A DNA stretch of 64,000 bases from Rhodanobacter sp. (GTDB taxonomy: Bacteria; Pseudomonadota; Gammaproteobacteria; Xanthomonadales; Rhodanobacteraceae). Shown piece after piece: positions 13,677 to 24,580 of the stretch. The stretch spans positions 62,001 to 126,000 of the forward strand of contig JANJTA010000007.1 of assembly GCA_024711345.1 (NCBI GenBank), given 5' to 3'. The translations under genes were made by a program, and so were the position numbers. Below the pieces are notes generated by a model. It made no database searches. It was not told where the DNA came from and saw only the letters and a program-made list of their open reading frames with translations. Every line of letters begins with the position of its first letter. Positions within the stretch are counted from its first letter, which is position 1.

Positions 13677-14513
13677 ATGTCAATGGCTACTCCCGCTACT
13701 GACGGCGCACGCCGCAATCGGTTGCCGCCGCCCCCGCTGCCCGCTGCCGGCGCCCGCTGGGCGATCCTCCTCGACGTCGACGGCACCTTGCTCGATTTCG
13801 CCGACGACCCGCGGACGGTGCAACCCGATACCGCGCTGCTGCAACTGCTGCACGCCCTGCACCGGCGGCTCGATGGCGCGCTGGCACTGGTCAGCGGCCG
13901 CACCCTGGCCGATCTGGACCGTCTGTTCGCCGCCCCGCACTGGGCCGCCGCCGGCGTGCACGGACTGCAGCTGCGCCATGCCGACGGCAGTGGCCGCGAG
14001 GTGGCGGTCGCGCCGGCGCAGCAGGCACGCATGCATGACGTCGCGCGCACGCTGGCTGCACGCTTCGACGGCGTACAACTGGAAGACAAGCACGCGGCGG
14101 TGGCGCTGCATTGCCGACGCGCACCGGCGCAGCTGCCGGCGCTGCGCGAGGCGGCGATCGCCGCGGTGGCACAGCTGCCCGGCTATCAGTTGCAACCGGG
14201 CAACCTGGTGCTGGAGTTCAGGCCGGCCGGCATGGACAAGGGGTGCGCGGTGCTGGAGCTGCTGCAGCGCGCGCCGTTCGCCGGCCGCTGGCCGGTTTAC
14301 CTGGGCGACGACCTCACCGACGAGCATGCGTTCGCCCGCATCAACGCCCAGGGCGGACTCAGCGTGCGCATCGGCACGCGCGAACCGAGCCTGGCCGCAT
14401 CCACCTTGCCCGGCCCCGCGGCGGCGGAAGCCTGGCTGACCGGCGTCCTCGACGCCCTGGGAGCCCACACCCATGCCCGATCCCCGGAAGGAGAGCCCAC
14501 CCGCCAGCCTTGA
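13677..14513 (+). CDS. otsB: Trehalose-6-phosphate phosphatase
   Basis: HAD-superfamily phosphatase that removes phosphate from trehalose 6-phosphate, the second step of trehalose synthesis. HAD motif I is [12 protein letters not shown], motif II lies in LALVSGRTL, the T6PP sequence [12 protein letters not shown] carries the conserved lysine, and motif IV is [12 protein letters not shown]. The product is about 278 residues, typical of OtsB. The start is uncertain among GTG 13668, ATG 13677 and ATG 13683; GGTGG lies five bases before 13677. Its 3' end overlaps the GH15 gene by 41 bases, so otsB, the GH15 gene and otsA form one operon. Confidence 0.94.
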   Translation: MSMATPATDGARRNRLPPPPLPAAGARWAILLDVDGTLLDFADDPRTVQPDTALLQLLHALHRRLDGALALVSGRTLADLDRLFAAPHWAAAGVHGLQLRHADGSGREVAVAPAQQARMHDVARTLAARFDGVQLEDKHAAVALHCRRAPAQLPALREAAIAAVAQLPGYQLQPGNLVLEFRPAGMDKGCAVLELLQRAPFAGRWPVYLGDDLTDEHAFARINAQGGLSVRIGTREPSLAASTLPGPAAAEAWLTGVLDALGAHTHARSPEGEPTRQP

Positions 14514-16278
14514 GCTTGGCGTGATCGGCAACGGCAGCGTTGCCGCACTGATCGACCAGCAGGCGCGCATCGTCTGGTGCTGCCTGCCGCGCTTCGACGC
14601 CGACGCCAGCTTCTGCGCCCTGCTTTCGCCGACGATCGAGGGCGGCGACTGGGCGATCGAGCTGGAGGATCTCGATCACACCGAACAGTTCTACCTGGCC
14701 AATACCGCGGTACTGGTGACGCGCCTGTTCGACCGCCACGGCGGCGCCGTCGAGATCACCGACTTCGCGCCGCGCTACCGCCGGAACGGGCGCTTCTACC
14801 ACCCGGAGATGCTGACCCGCCGGGTGGCGCCGATCAGCGGCTCGCCGCGCGTGCGCATCCTGATGCGCCCGCTGTGCGATTACGGCGCGCGCCCCGCGCA
14901 GACCACCGCCGGCAGCAACCACATCCGCTACCTGCTCAGCGACGTGGTGCAGCGCCTGACCAGCAACGTGGCCACGCCGCTGATCGAGCGCGGCCTGAGC
15001 TTCGGCCTCGACCGGCCCGCGCATTTCGTGTTCGGCCCGGACGAGACGCTGGAGGACAACGTGGGCGATTTCGTCCACCTGGCGCTGGAGCGCACGCTGG
15101 ACTACTGGCACGAGTGGGCGCGCTACCTGTCGGTACCCTACGAATGGCAAGCGGCGGTGATCCGCGCGGCGATCACCCTGAAGCTGTGCCAGTACGAGGC
15201 CACCGGCGCAATCGTGGCCGCACTGACCACCTCGATTCCGGAATCGGCCGGTTCCGCGCGCAACTGGGACTACCGCTACTGCTGGCTGCGCGACGCCGCC
15301 TTCACCGTGCGTGCGCTCAACCGGCTCGGCGCCACGCGCACGATGGAGGAGTACATCCGCTTCGCCTTCAACCTGGTCGCCAACAAGGATACCGGCGAGA
15401 TCGGCCCGGTGTTCGGCATCACCTTCGAGGCCGAACTGCCCGAGCGCCAGGTGGACACGCTCGAGGGCTACCGCAGGATGGGCCCGGTGCGGGTCGGCAA
15501 CGACGCCTGGCGGCAGCGCCAGAACGACGTCTACGGTTCGGTGGTGCTCGCCTCGGCCCAGCTGTTCTTCGACTGCCGGCTGCAGCATCGCGGCGACGAG
15601 GTGACCTTCCGCCGGCTCGAACGGATGGGCACGGTGGCACTGCACGTGGCCGAGCAGACCGATGCGGGATTGTGGGAATACCGCGGCCGCAGCGCCGTGC
15701 ACACCTACTCCGCCGCGATGTGCTGGGCCGCCTGCGACCGCCTGGCGCACATTGCCACCGAGCTGGGGCTGGCCGATCGCGCGCGCTACTGGCACGAGGA
15801 GGCGGTGCAGCTGCACGCACGCATCGAAGCACGCGCATGGAACGCCAAGCTGGGCCATTTCGTCGACGCCTACGACGGCGAACACCTCGACGCCAGCTTG
15901 CTGCTGCTCGCCGACATCGGCTTCATCGACGCCGCCGACCCGCGCTTCGTGGCCACCGTCGACGCCATCGGCGCGGCGCTGGGACGCAACGACTACCTGT
16001 TCCGCTACATCGCGCCGGACGACTTCGGCGCGCCGGAGACCAGCTTCAACATCTGCACGTTCTGGTACATCGAGGCGCTCGCCGCCACCGGCCGCAAGGA
16101 GCGGGCGCGGGCGATGTTCGAGCACATGCTGAAGCGGCGCAACGCGCTCGGCCTGCTGTCCGAGGACCTGGCGCCCGGCAGCGGCGAGCTGTGGGGCAAC
16201 TTCCCGCAGACCTATTCGCTGGTCGGCCTGATCCAGGCCGCGATGCGGCTGTCGCGGCGCTGGGAGGACGCGCTGTGA
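14473..16278 (+). CDS. GH15 family glucoside hydrolase (trehalase/glucoamylase-like)
   Basis: A 601-residue cytoplasmic glycoside hydrolase of family 15. The N-terminal beta-sandwich begins [16 protein letters not shown]; the (alpha/alpha)6 barrel has the strong motif ARNWDYRYCWLRDAAFTVRAL, the acid region DAGLWEYRG and the base region LLSEDLAPGSGELWGNFPQTYSLVGL. Some bacterial GH15 proteins of this shape act as trehalases (mycobacterial Tre) and others as glucoamylases. Its place inside an otsB-otsA operon favours trehalose turnover. GGGAG lies nine bases before the ATG. It overlaps otsB by 41 bases, and its stop shares GTGA with the otsA start. Family is certain; substrate is inferred from context. 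Confidence 0.92.
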   Translation: MPDPRKESPPASLELGVIGNGSVAALIDQQARIVWCCLPRFDADASFCALLSPTIEGGDWAIELEDLDHTEQFYLANTAVLVTRLFDRHGGAVEITDFAPRYRRNGRFYHPEMLTRRVAPISGSPRVRILMRPLCDYGARPAQTTAGSNHIRYLLSDVVQRLTSNVATPLIERGLSFGLDRPAHFVFGPDETLEDNVGDFVHLALERTLDYWHEWARYLSVPYEWQAAVIRAAITLKLCQYEATGAIVAALTTSIPESAGSARNWDYRYCWLRDAAFTVRALNRLGATRTMEEYIRFAFNLVANKDTGEIGPVFGITFEAELPERQVDTLEGYRRMGPVRVGNDAWRQRQNDVYGSVVLASAQLFFDCRLQHRGDEVTFRRLERMGTVALHVAEQTDAGLWEYRGRSAVHTYSAAMCWAACDRLAHIATELGLADRARYWHEEAVQLHARIEARAWNAKLGHFVDAYDGEHLDASLLLLADIGFIDAADPRFVATVDAIGAALGRNDYLFRYIAPDDFGAPETSFNICTFWYIEALAATGRKERARAMFEHMLKRRNALGLLSEDLAPGSGELWGNFPQTYSLVGLIQAAMRLSRRWEDAL

Positions 16279-17654
16279 GCGCGCCGGGCCGGGCCCGCCT
16301 GGTGGTGGTGTCCAACCGCGTCGCGCTGCCGCGCCAGACCGCCACCGGCGGGCTCGCCTCGGCGCTGCAGGCGGCGCTGCGCGAACGCGGCGGCCTGTGG
16401 TTCGGCTGGAGCGGCAAGCTCGCCGCCGAGACGGCGGCCACGGTGCACCGGCTGCACGACGCCAGGGTGGACTACGCCACCATCGACCTGTCGCACGCCG
16501 ACTACGACGACTTCTACACCGGCTTCGCCAACGGCGCGCTGTGGCCGATGCTGCATTACCGACCCGACCTGGTCGACTATCAGCGCAGCTATCTGGACGG
16601 CTACCTGCGGGTCAATGAAACCTTCGCCGACCGGCTGCAGCAGCTGATCACCCCCGACGACGTCCTCTGGGTGCACGACTACCACCTGATTCCGCTGGCC
16701 GCGATGCTGCGCCGGCGCGGGGTGAAGAACCGCATCGGCTTCTTCCTGCACACGCCGCTGCCCGCCGCCGGCCTGCTGATCGCGCTGCCCAACCACCGCG
16801 AGCTGCTGGAAACCCTGGTCAGCTACGACCTGATCGGCGTGCATACCACCCGCGACCTGCGCGCGCTGGAGGACTATTTCCTGCACGAGACCGGCGCCAC
16901 GATGCGCCGCGACGGCCGCATGCGCAGCGCGAACGGGCGGCTGTTCCGCGGCGCCGCCTTCCCGATCAGCATCGACACCGCCGACATCGCCGAAGCGGCA
17001 CGCAGCGCCGGATCGAACCGCGAGCTCGGCCAGCTGCGCGACAGCCTGGAAGGCCGAGCGCTGATCATCGGGGTGGACCGGCTGGACTACTCCAAGGGCT
17101 TGCCGCAGCGCTTCCAGGCCTATGCGCGGCTGCTCGAGCGCGCGCCGGAGCTGCATCGGCGGATCACCTTCCTGCAGATCGCGCCGCCCTCGCGCGGGGC
17201 GGTGCTGGAGTACCGGCAGATCCGCCGCGAACTCGAACGCAGCGCCGGCCACATCAACGGCAAGTACGCCGCACCGGACTGGGCGCCGATCCGCTACATC
17301 AACAAGTCGTTCCCGCACAAGCTGCTGACCGGCTACTACCGCGCCGCGCGGGTCGGCCTGGTGACTCCGTTGCGCGACGGCATGAACCTGGTCGCCAAGG
17401 AGTACGTGGCCAGCCAGGATCCCGGGAATCCCGGCGTGCTGGTGCTGTCGCGGTTCGCCGGCGCGGCGCAGGAACTCACCGATGCGCTGCTGGTAAACCC
17501 GGCCGACACCGAGGAAGTCGCCGACGCCCTGCAGCAGGCGCTGGCGATGCCGCTGGCCGAGCGCCGCCGGCGCTGGAACGCGATGATGGCGGTGCTGCGG
17601 AAAAACGACATCACTGCCTGGTGCAACGCGTTCCTGCAGGCTCTGGGCCGCTAG
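16275..17654 (+). CDS. otsA: Trehalose-6-phosphate synthase
   Basis: GT20 glycosyltransferase joining nucleotide-activated glucose and glucose 6-phosphate into trehalose 6-phosphate. The 459-residue protein has the OtsA blocks [55 protein letters not shown] and [18 protein letters not shown]. The GTG start overlaps the GH15 stop (GTGA), with GGGAGG seven bases upstream. The gene ends tail-to-tail with pgeF: the four bases CTAG contain the stop codons of both genes, one on each strand. It completes the otsB-GH15-otsA cassette, probably for osmotic or desiccation stress. Confidence 0.97.
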   Translation: MSAPGRARLVVVSNRVALPRQTATGGLASALQAALRERGGLWFGWSGKLAAETAATVHRLHDARVDYATIDLSHADYDDFYTGFANGALWPMLHYRPDLVDYQRSYLDGYLRVNETFADRLQQLITPDDVLWVHDYHLIPLAAMLRRRGVKNRIGFFLHTPLPAAGLLIALPNHRELLETLVSYDLIGVHTTRDLRALEDYFLHETGATMRRDGRMRSANGRLFRGAAFPISIDTADIAEAARSAGSNRELGQLRDSLEGRALIIGVDRLDYSKGLPQRFQAYARLLERAPELHRRITFLQIAPPSRGAVLEYRQIRRELERSAGHINGKYAAPDWAPIRYINKSFPHKLLTGYYRAARVGLVTPLRDGMNLVAKEYVASQDPGNPGVLVLSRFAGAAQELTDALLVNPADTEEVADALQQALAMPLAERRRRWNAMMAVLRKNDITAWCNAFLQALGR

Positions 17655-18418
17655 GCGCCCGTGCCCGACCTGGCCGGCTCCAGCCAGATCAGGCTGGCGA
17701 AGCGGCCGCTGCGGGCGCCCTCGCGGCGGTAGGAGTAGAAGCGCGGGTCGGCGTGCGTGTCGAAACCGCCGCCGTGGATCCGCGTCACCCCCGCCGCCGC
17801 CAGCCGCTGCCGCGCCAGTGCAGCCAGGTCGCAGCGCCAGTGGCCGGGCCGGGTCGCCGCGAAGCATGTCGCCGCCGCCGCGTCGTTCGCCACGAACGCG
17901 GCGCGCACCTCCTCGCCGACCTCGTACGAGTCCGCGCCGATGCACGGACCCAGCCATGCCAGCAGCCGTGCCGGCGGCGTGCTCAGCTGGGTCAGGGTGG
18001 CCTCCAGTACACCAGCGGCCAAGCCGCGCCAGCCGGCATGCGCCGCGGCGATCTCGCGGCCGTCGTCGGCGCAGAACAGCACCGGCAGGCAATCGGCGGT
18101 GAGGATCGCCAGCACCGTGCCGGGAATATGCGACACCGCCGCATCCGCCTGCGGTTCGTCCGCGCTGGGCAGCGGGCCCAGTTGGGCCACGCAGGTTCCA
18201 TGCACCTGGCGCAGCCAGCGCGGCGCGGACGGCAGGCGCAACGCCTGCTGCAGCGCGCTGCGGTTGGCCTGGGCCGCGTCGACCGCATCGCCGCTGCGCA
18301 GCCCGAGGTTGAAGCGGTCGAACGGTGACGCCGAGATGCCCGGCCCCAGGCGGGTAGTGACCGCCGCGTGGACCCGCGGCGGCGCCGGCCAGTCGGGAAA
18401 AATCCAGGTGTCGGTCAT
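17651..18418 (-). CDS. pgeF: PgeF/YfiH laccase-domain protein (peptidoglycan editing factor)
   Basis: A 255-residue YfiH/DUF152 protein. In E. coli PgeF removes wrongly incorporated amino acids from the UDP-MurNAc first-residue intermediate and so proofreads peptidoglycan precursors; homologues were earlier described as polyphenol oxidases. The zinc ligands are in place: His73 (LRQVHG), Cys110 (LTADCLPV) and His127 (AAAHAGWRG). It lies just downstream of rluD on the same strand, the same pair as in E. coli. Its stop overlaps the opposing otsA stop. Confidence 0.94.
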   Translation of the reverse strand: MTDTWIFPDWPAPPRVHAAVTTRLGPGISASPFDRFNLGLRSGDAVDAAQANRSALQQALRLPSAPRWLRQVHGTCVAQLGPLPSADEPQADAAVSHIPGTVLAILTADCLPVLFCADDGREIAAAHAGWRGLAAGVLEATLTQLSTPPARLLAWLGPCIGADSYEVGEEVRAAFVANDAAAATCFAATRPGHWRCDLAALARQRLAAAGVTRIHGGGFDTHADPRFYSYRREGARSGRFASLIWLEPARSGTGA

Positions 18419-18494
18419 TTTCCGGAAGTCGGGGATGTGGAGTCGGCAAGCATCGCATACCGCCAGCCGCGATTCCCGCTACTTTGGCTTCGGC

Positions 18495-19469
18495 TCAGCA
18501 GGGATCCGCTCCGTGCTCGGCAAGATCCGCGCGCAACGCCTCGATCAGCGCCTGCTGGTCGGCCGGCCGCTCCGCGCCGAACGACATCGCTTCGCCGGTG
18601 GCCGGATGGATGAACGACAGCTGCTCGGCATGCAGCGCCTGCCGGCGGAAACCACGCAGCGCGGCGACCAGCTCCGCGCTGGCGCCCTTGGGCAGCTTCA
18701 GGCCGCCGCCGTACAGCGGATCGCCGACCAGCGGATGGCCCACATGCGCCAGGTGCACGCGGATCTGGTGGGTGCGCCCGGTCTCCAGTCGGCACTGCAG
18801 CAGGCTGTGCGCGCGGAAGCGTTCGCGCACGCGGTAATGGGTCACCGCGCGCTTGCCGTCTTCCTCGTCGCGCACCGCCTGGCGCAGACGATCGCCCATG
18901 CTGCGCCCGATCGGCGCATCCACGGTGCCGCCGGCCACCAGCGTGCCCAGCACCACCGCCTCGTACTGGCGCTCCACCTCGTGGCGCGACAGCAGGTCGA
19001 CCAGCGCGGTGTACGTGGGCAGCGTCTTCGCCACCACCATCAGGCCGGAGGTGTCCTTGTCCAGTCGGTGCACGATGCCGGCGCGCGGCAGTTCGGCCAG
19101 CTTCGGATCGTGGTGCAGCAACGCGTTCAGCAGGGTACCGGCCGGATTGCCGGCGCCGGGATGGACCACCAGCCCGGCCGGCTTGTCCAGCACCAGCAGG
19201 TGCTCGTCCTCGTGCACGATGGCCAGCGCGATGTCCTCCGGCGCGCTGGACACCTCGTTTTCCAGCTCGACCTCCAGGCACACCCGCTCGCCGCCGCGCA
19301 GCAGCTGCCGCGGCGGCGCGGGCGCGCCGTCCAGGGTCACCGCGCCGGACTTGATCCAGCCGCTGAGCCGCGAACGCGAGTAGTCGGGGAACATCTCGGC
19401 CAGCGCCTGGTCGAACCTGCGTCCCGCCGCGCCCAGCGGCACTTCCGCCTCGTGCCGGATCGTGGTCAT
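18495..19469 (-). CDS. rluD: 23S rRNA pseudouridine synthase RluD
   Basis: Converts three uridines in helix 69 of 23S rRNA (1911, 1915 and 1917 in E. coli numbering) to pseudouridine. The 324-residue protein has an N-terminal S4 RNA-binding domain ([24 protein letters not shown] as the opening) and the RsuA/RluD catalytic domain with HRLDKDTSG carrying the catalytic aspartate at residue 137. Later motifs are [23 protein letters not shown] chose the ATG at 19469 because GGAAG lies five bases upstream; a GTG four codons earlier is possible. It is divergent from bamD, as in E. coli. Confidence 0.95.
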   Translation of the reverse strand: MTTIRHEAEVPLGAAGRRFDQALAEMFPDYSRSRLSGWIKSGAVTLDGAPAPPRQLLRGGERVCLEVELENEVSSAPEDIALAIVHEDEHLLVLDKPAGLVVHPGAGNPAGTLLNALLHHDPKLAELPRAGIVHRLDKDTSGLMVVAKTLPTYTALVDLLSRHEVERQYEAVVLGTLVAGGTVDAPIGRSMGDRLRQAVRDEEDGKRAVTHYRVRERFRAHSLLQCRLETGRTHQIRVHLAHVGHPLVGDPLYGGGLKLPKGASAELVAALRGFRRQALHAEQLSFIHPATGEAMSFGAERPADQQALIEALRADLAEHGADPC

Positions 19470-19501
19470 GGCCGCTTCCACGGGCCGTGGCCGGTTTCGG
19501 C

Positions 19502-19507
19502 TATGAT
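19502..19507 (+). promoter_or_regulatory. Possible -10 box of bamD promoter
   Basis: TATGAT lies 37 bases before the bamD ATG in the short gap between rluD and bamD. No good -35 sits at the usual 16-18 base distance; TTCCAC is 20 bases upstream. Weak support. Confidence 0.3.
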
Positions 19508-19543
19508 GCCTTTTCGCTCAAACATCCCAATTCCTTAAGTCCT

Positions 19544-20401
19544 ATGCGCCCAACGACCGACTCGCCGCTGCCCAAATTGCCTGTACTCAACGTGCTTGTG
19601 GTGCTCGCGCTCGTCGTGTCGATGAGCGCCTGTTCGATGTTCAAGTCGAAAAAGGACACCATCGACACGCTGCCGCTGGTCGCGCTGTACGACAACGCGC
19701 ACGCCTCGCTGCAGAACGCCGACTACGCCGCCGCCACCAAGGCCTACCAGCGCCTGATCGCACGGTTCCCGTCGGGCGAGTACAACGAGCAGGCACAACT
19801 GGAGATGGCCTACGCGCAATACAAGGACAACCAGCCCGATGATGCCTTGTCGACCGTGAACCGCTTCATCAAGACCTACCCGGCCAACAAGCACGTCGAT
19901 TATGCCTACTACCTGCGCGGGCTGATCAATTTCGATCGCACCAGCGGCGTGATCGAGCGCTTCATCAACCGCGAAGGCTCGCAGTCGCGTCGCGACCAGG
20001 GCTACAACCTGCAGTCGTTCGACGACTTCGCCGAGCTGTCGCGGCGCTTCCCGGACAGCGCATACACCGCCGATGCGCGCCAGCGCATGATCTACCTGCG
20101 CAACATCCTGGCCGAGCACGAGATCAACGTGGCCGAGTTCTACCTGCGCAACAAGGCCTACGTCGCCGCCGCCGATCGGGCGCAGTACGTGATCGAGCAC
20201 TACCAGCAGGCGCCGCAGACCGGCGACGCGCTGGCCATCCTGACCCGCAGCTACCTGGCGCTGGAGCAGAAGACCCTGGCCGACCAGAGCCGCCAGGTGC
20301 TGGCGCTGAACTACCCGAACCATCCGTACCTGAGCGACGCCAAGTGGCCGCACCCGCCGTCCACGCTGCGCAAGATGGTGCCGTTCTCGGGGCACCACTG
20401 A
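19544..20401 (+). CDS. bamD: Outer-membrane assembly lipoprotein BamD
   Basis: Essential lipoprotein of the BAM complex that folds beta-barrel proteins into the outer membrane. The 285-residue precursor has a lipoprotein signal with lipobox MSAC and acylation at Cys30. Five TPR-like helical repeats follow, with the recognisable stretches AYQRLIARFPSGEYNEQAQLEMAYA, TVNRFIKTYPANKHVDYAYYLRGL and ELSRRFPDSAYTADARQRM. An upstream in-frame start would add residues before the signal peptide and is unlikely. Divergent from rluD, and closed by an efficient-looking terminator. Confidence 0.96.
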   Translation: MRPTTDSPLPKLPVLNVLVVLALVVSMSACSMFKSKKDTIDTLPLVALYDNAHASLQNADYAAATKAYQRLIARFPSGEYNEQAQLEMAYAQYKDNQPDDALSTVNRFIKTYPANKHVDYAYYLRGLINFDRTSGVIERFINREGSQSRRDQGYNLQSFDDFAELSRRFPDSAYTADARQRMIYLRNILAEHEINVAEFYLRNKAYVAAADRAQYVIEHYQQAPQTGDALAILTRSYLALEQKTLADQSRQVLALNYPNHPYLSDAKWPHPPSTLRKMVPFSGHH

Positions 20402-20428
20402 GCAAGACCCTCTCGCCAGAGAGTTGAA

Positions 20429-20457
20429 AAGGCCGGCGCAATTGCCGGCTTTTTTTG
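20429..20457. terminator. Terminator between bamD and nadE
   Basis: GGCCGGC pairs with GCCGGC(T) around a short loop, followed by seven T on the plus strand and, read backwards, four T on the minus strand. It follows bamD by 30 bases and faces the end of nadE, so it probably serves both converging genes. Confidence 0.85.
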
Positions 20458-20508
20458 CGGAAATTCGGCAAGCTTCGTCGATATCGCGACGACCCCTTGT
20501 TTCGAGGG

Positions 20509-22140
20509 TCAATGCCAGCCCGAAGTAATCGGATAGCGCCGCTCGCGACCAAAGGCGCGGGTGGTCACCCGCGGTCCCGGCGCCGACTGCCGGCGCTTGA
20601 ACTCGTTCAGCAGCACCAGCCGCACCACCCGGCGCACCACGTCGGCCGCAAAGCCCTGCGCCACGATCTCCGCCTGCGACTGCTCGCGCTCGATGAAGCG
20701 CTCGAGGATCGCATCCAGTTCGTCGTAGGGCGGCAGCGAATCCTGGTCGGTCTGGTTGTCGCGCAATTCCGCCGAGGGCGGCCGCTCGATCACTGCAGCC
20801 GGAATCAGGTCGCCCTCGCCGGCCCGCGCGGCCCGTGCATTGCGCCAGCGCGACAAGCGGTACACCACCGTCTTGTAGACGTCCTTCAGCGGCGCGTAGG
20901 CGCCGCACATGTCGCCGTACAGGGTGCAGTAGCCGACCGCCATCTCGCTCTTGTTGCCGGTGGCCAGCAGCAGCCGGCCATGCTTGTTGGACAGCGCCAT
21001 CAGCATGGTGCCGCGGGTGCGCGACTGCAGGTTCTCCTCGGTGGTGTCGGCGGCCTTGCCGGCGAAGGCCGGGGTCAACGCGTCGATGAACGACTGGCAG
21101 GTCGGCTCGATGTCGATCACGTGGTAACCCACGCCCAACCTTTCCGCCTGCGCGCGCGCGCCGTCCAGCGACAGCTGCGAGGTGTAGCGCGTGGGCATCA
21201 TCACCGCGGTGACCCGCTCGGCGCCGAGCGCATCGACCGCCAGCGCCAGGGTCAGCGCCGAGTCGATGCCGCCGGACAGGCCCAGCAGCACGCCGACGAA
21301 ACCGTTCTTGTCGATGTAGTCGCGGGTGCCGCGCACCAGGGCGGCGTAGAGCGTGGCCTCCGCCGACGCGTCGGGGGCCTCCGGCCAGCCGTCCGCCGAC
21401 CAGCGGCGCGTGGCCGGGTCGAACTCGGCCCACAGCAGCGCGTCGACGAAAGCCGGCGCGCGCGCGGCGACGGTGCCGTCGCCGTCCACCAGCAGCGAGC
21501 CACCGTCGTAGACCACCTCGTCCTGGCCGCCGACCATGTTGACGTAGGCGATGGCGCAGCCGGTTTCCCGTGCGCGCGCGGCCAGCACCGCCTCGCGCTC
21601 GGCCTGCTTGCGCTCGTCCCACGGCGAGGCGTTGATCACCACGATCAGCTCGGCGCCGGCGGCCGCGGCCCGCGCCGCCGGCTCCGGCTGCCACACGTCC
21701 TCGCAGACCAGCAGGCCGACGCCGATGCCGTCGATCACGCTGGTGACCGAGTCATGACCGGGTCGGAAATAGCGCTTGTCGTCGAACACGCCGTAGTTCG
21801 GCAGCACCTGCTTGTACGCGGTGCACTCCACCCGTCCGTCGCGCAGCAGGCTGGCCGCGTTGAACACCTCGCCCTCGCTGTGCGGGTGGCCGACCAGGGC
21901 AGCGACGCCGCGGGTGGCCGCCGCCAGCGCGGCCAGCTCGCTGTCGCAGGCGGCCAGGAAGCTCGGCCGCAGCAGCAGGTCCTCCGGCGGGTAGCCGGAA
22001 AGGGTCAGTTCGGGAAACGCCACCAGCGCGGCGCCGCCGCGGCGTGCCTGCGCGATCAGCTCGCCGGCCTGTGCGGCATTGCCCGCCACCGCGCCGACCG
22101 GGAAATCGAATTGGGCCAGTGCCACGCGCAGCTTTGCCAT
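20509..22140 (-). CDS. nadE: Glutamine-dependent NAD+ synthetase
   Basis: Last step of NAD+ synthesis: amidates deamido-NAD+ using ammonia released from glutamine. The 543-residue protein is the two-domain type. The N-terminal nitrilase-like glutaminase has the triad Glu44 (FPELTLSGYPPEDLL), Lys110 (TAYKQVLPNYGVFD) and Cys146 (LLVCEDVW). The C-terminal NAD synthase has the ATP-pyrophosphatase loop LGLSGGIDSAL at 287-296. An earlier in-frame start exists, but MAKLRVALAQFDFPVG is the family start and AGGA lies five bases before its ATG. It lies downstream of sucD on the same strand, separated by a hairpin. Confidence 0.96.
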   Translation of the reverse strand: MAKLRVALAQFDFPVGAVAGNAAQAGELIAQARRGGAALVAFPELTLSGYPPEDLLLRPSFLAACDSELAALAAATRGVAALVGHPHSEGEVFNAASLLRDGRVECTAYKQVLPNYGVFDDKRYFRPGHDSVTSVIDGIGVGLLVCEDVWQPEPAARAAAAGAELIVVINASPWDERKQAEREAVLAARARETGCAIAYVNMVGGQDEVVYDGGSLLVDGDGTVAARAPAFVDALLWAEFDPATRRWSADGWPEAPDASAEATLYAALVRGTRDYIDKNGFVGVLLGLSGGIDSALTLALAVDALGAERVTAVMMPTRYTSQLSLDGARAQAERLGVGYHVIDIEPTCQSFIDALTPAFAGKAADTTEENLQSRTRGTMLMALSNKHGRLLLATGNKSEMAVGYCTLYGDMCGAYAPLKDVYKTVVYRLSRWRNARAARAGEGDLIPAAVIERPPSAELRDNQTDQDSLPPYDELDAILERFIEREQSQAEIVAQGFAADVVRRVVRLVLLNEFKRRQSAPGPRVTTRAFGRERRYPITSGWH

Positions 22141-22163
22141 GAACGTCCTGCTCCGGAAAACGA

Positions 22164-22191
22164 CGAAGGCCGCGACGAGTCGCGGCCTTCG
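22164..22191 (-). terminator. Terminator after sucCD
   Basis: A perfect 12-bp stem, CGAAGGCCGCGA with its complement, around a four-base loop, located between the sucD stop and the nadE start. On the minus strand it is followed by TCGTTTT, a modest U-tract, so it most likely ends the sucCD message. Confidence 0.7.
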
Positions 22192-22216
22192 CATTTTACG
22201 GTACGGCGGTGCCGAC

Positions 22217-23089
22217 TTACTTCATCAGCTTCGCCAGCGCCTTGCCCAGGTCGGCGGGCGACTTCACCGTGGTGACGCCGGCCTTCTCCAGCGCGGCGAA
22301 CTTCGCCGCGGCGGTGCCCTTGCCGCCGGAGATGATCGCGCCGGCGTGGCCCATGCGCTTGCCGGCCGGCGCCGAGGCGCCGGCGATGAACGACACCACC
22401 GGCTTCTTGACGTACTCGCCGATGAACTCGGCGGCGTCTTCCTCGGCGCTGCCGCCGATCTCGCCGACCATGATGATGCCCTCGGTCTGCGGATCGTCCT
22501 GGAACAGCTTCAGGCAGTCGATGAAGTTGAGGCCGTTGATCGGGTCGCCGCCGATGCCGATCACCGTGCTCTGGCCGAGGCCTTCGTTGGTGGTCTGGAA
22601 CACCGCTTCATAGGTCAGCGTGCCGGAGCGCGAGACCACGCCGACCTTGCCCTTGCTGTGGATGTGGCCCGGCATGATGCCGATCTTGCACTCGCCCGGG
22701 GTGATGATGCCGGGGCAGTTCGGCCCGATCAGGATGGTTTCCGGATGCTGCGCCAGCACGTTCTTCACGCGCAGCATGTCCAGCACCGGGATGCCTTCGG
22801 TGATCGCCACGATCACCTTGATGCCGGCGTCGATCGCTTCGAGGATCGAGTCGGCCGCAAACGGTGGCGGCACGAAGATCACCGATGCGTCGGCGCCGGT
22901 TTCCAGCACGGCCTCATCGACTGAGTTGAACACCGGCAGGCCGATGTGCTGGGAGCCGCCCTTGCCCGGGGTGACGCCGCCGACCACCTGGGTGCCGTAG
23001 TCGAGGCATTGCTGGGCGTGGAAGGTGCCCTGCTGGCCGGTGAAGCCCTGCACCAGCACCTTGGTATTTTTGTTGACGAGAACTGACAT
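22217..23089 (-). CDS. sucD: Succinyl-CoA synthetase, alpha subunit
   Basis: Catalytic subunit of the TCA-cycle enzyme that converts succinyl-CoA to succinate with ATP or GTP formation. The 290-residue product has the CoA-binding Rossmann domain ([29 protein letters not shown]), the block [22 protein letters not shown] and the phosphohistidine motif [15 protein letters not shown] near residue 250. It follows sucC after 14 bases on the same strand, as in most proteobacteria. Confidence 0.98.
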   Translation of the reverse strand: MSVLVNKNTKVLVQGFTGQQGTFHAQQCLDYGTQVVGGVTPGKGGSQHIGLPVFNSVDEAVLETGADASVIFVPPPFAADSILEAIDAGIKVIVAITEGIPVLDMLRVKNVLAQHPETILIGPNCPGIITPGECKIGIMPGHIHSKGKVGVVSRSGTLTYEAVFQTTNEGLGQSTVIGIGGDPINGLNFIDCLKLFQDDPQTEGIIMVGEIGGSAEEDAAEFIGEYVKKPVVSFIAGASAPAGKRMGHAGAIISGGKGTAAAKFAALEKAGVTTVKSPADLGKALAKLMK

Positions 23090-23103
23090 GACTTAGTAGC
23101 TCC

Positions 23104-24264
<1,161 letters not shown>

Positions 24265-24580
24265 TCGATACCTCGAGCAAACGGAGAAACGATGGCGGCC
24301 GCACGCGTGCGCATCAGCGTGGGTCAGGAGGGTCGGACGGCGGATGGACGCGCTGCCGATGCAGTGCGCCTGCCGGACTGGACCGGCAAACCGCGCAATA
24401 CGGCCGCCTATTTTCGCGGAAGCGGACGCCGTTGGAAAGGGCCGCCGGCCCGGCCTCGCCCGTGCGGGCTGGTTTCCTGCGTTTTTGTCGCGCTCACAGC
24501 GCCGACCGGCGCGTCTATACTCGCCCCACCGCGGAAATGCGCTGCTCCATCCGGTACATCACTCCAGTACAGGCCGCACG
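24265..24580. other. 316-bp divergent intergenic region sucC/pilS
   Basis: Contains no gene I can support. It must hold the sucCD promoter (minus) and the pilS promoter (plus); only the latter has a recognisable candidate, listed separately. Confidence 0.5.
24493..24521 (+). promoter_or_regulatory. Candidate sigma-70 promoter of pilS
   Basis: CTCACA (four of six to TTGACA), a 17-base spacer, then TATACT (five of six to TATAAT), ending 60 bases before the pilS ATG. Confidence 0.45.

Noticed and set aside
24265-24580. A riboswitch or leader RNA upstream of sucC
   Set aside because: No recognisable conserved motif or terminator/antiterminator pair was seen; treated as an ordinary promoter region.
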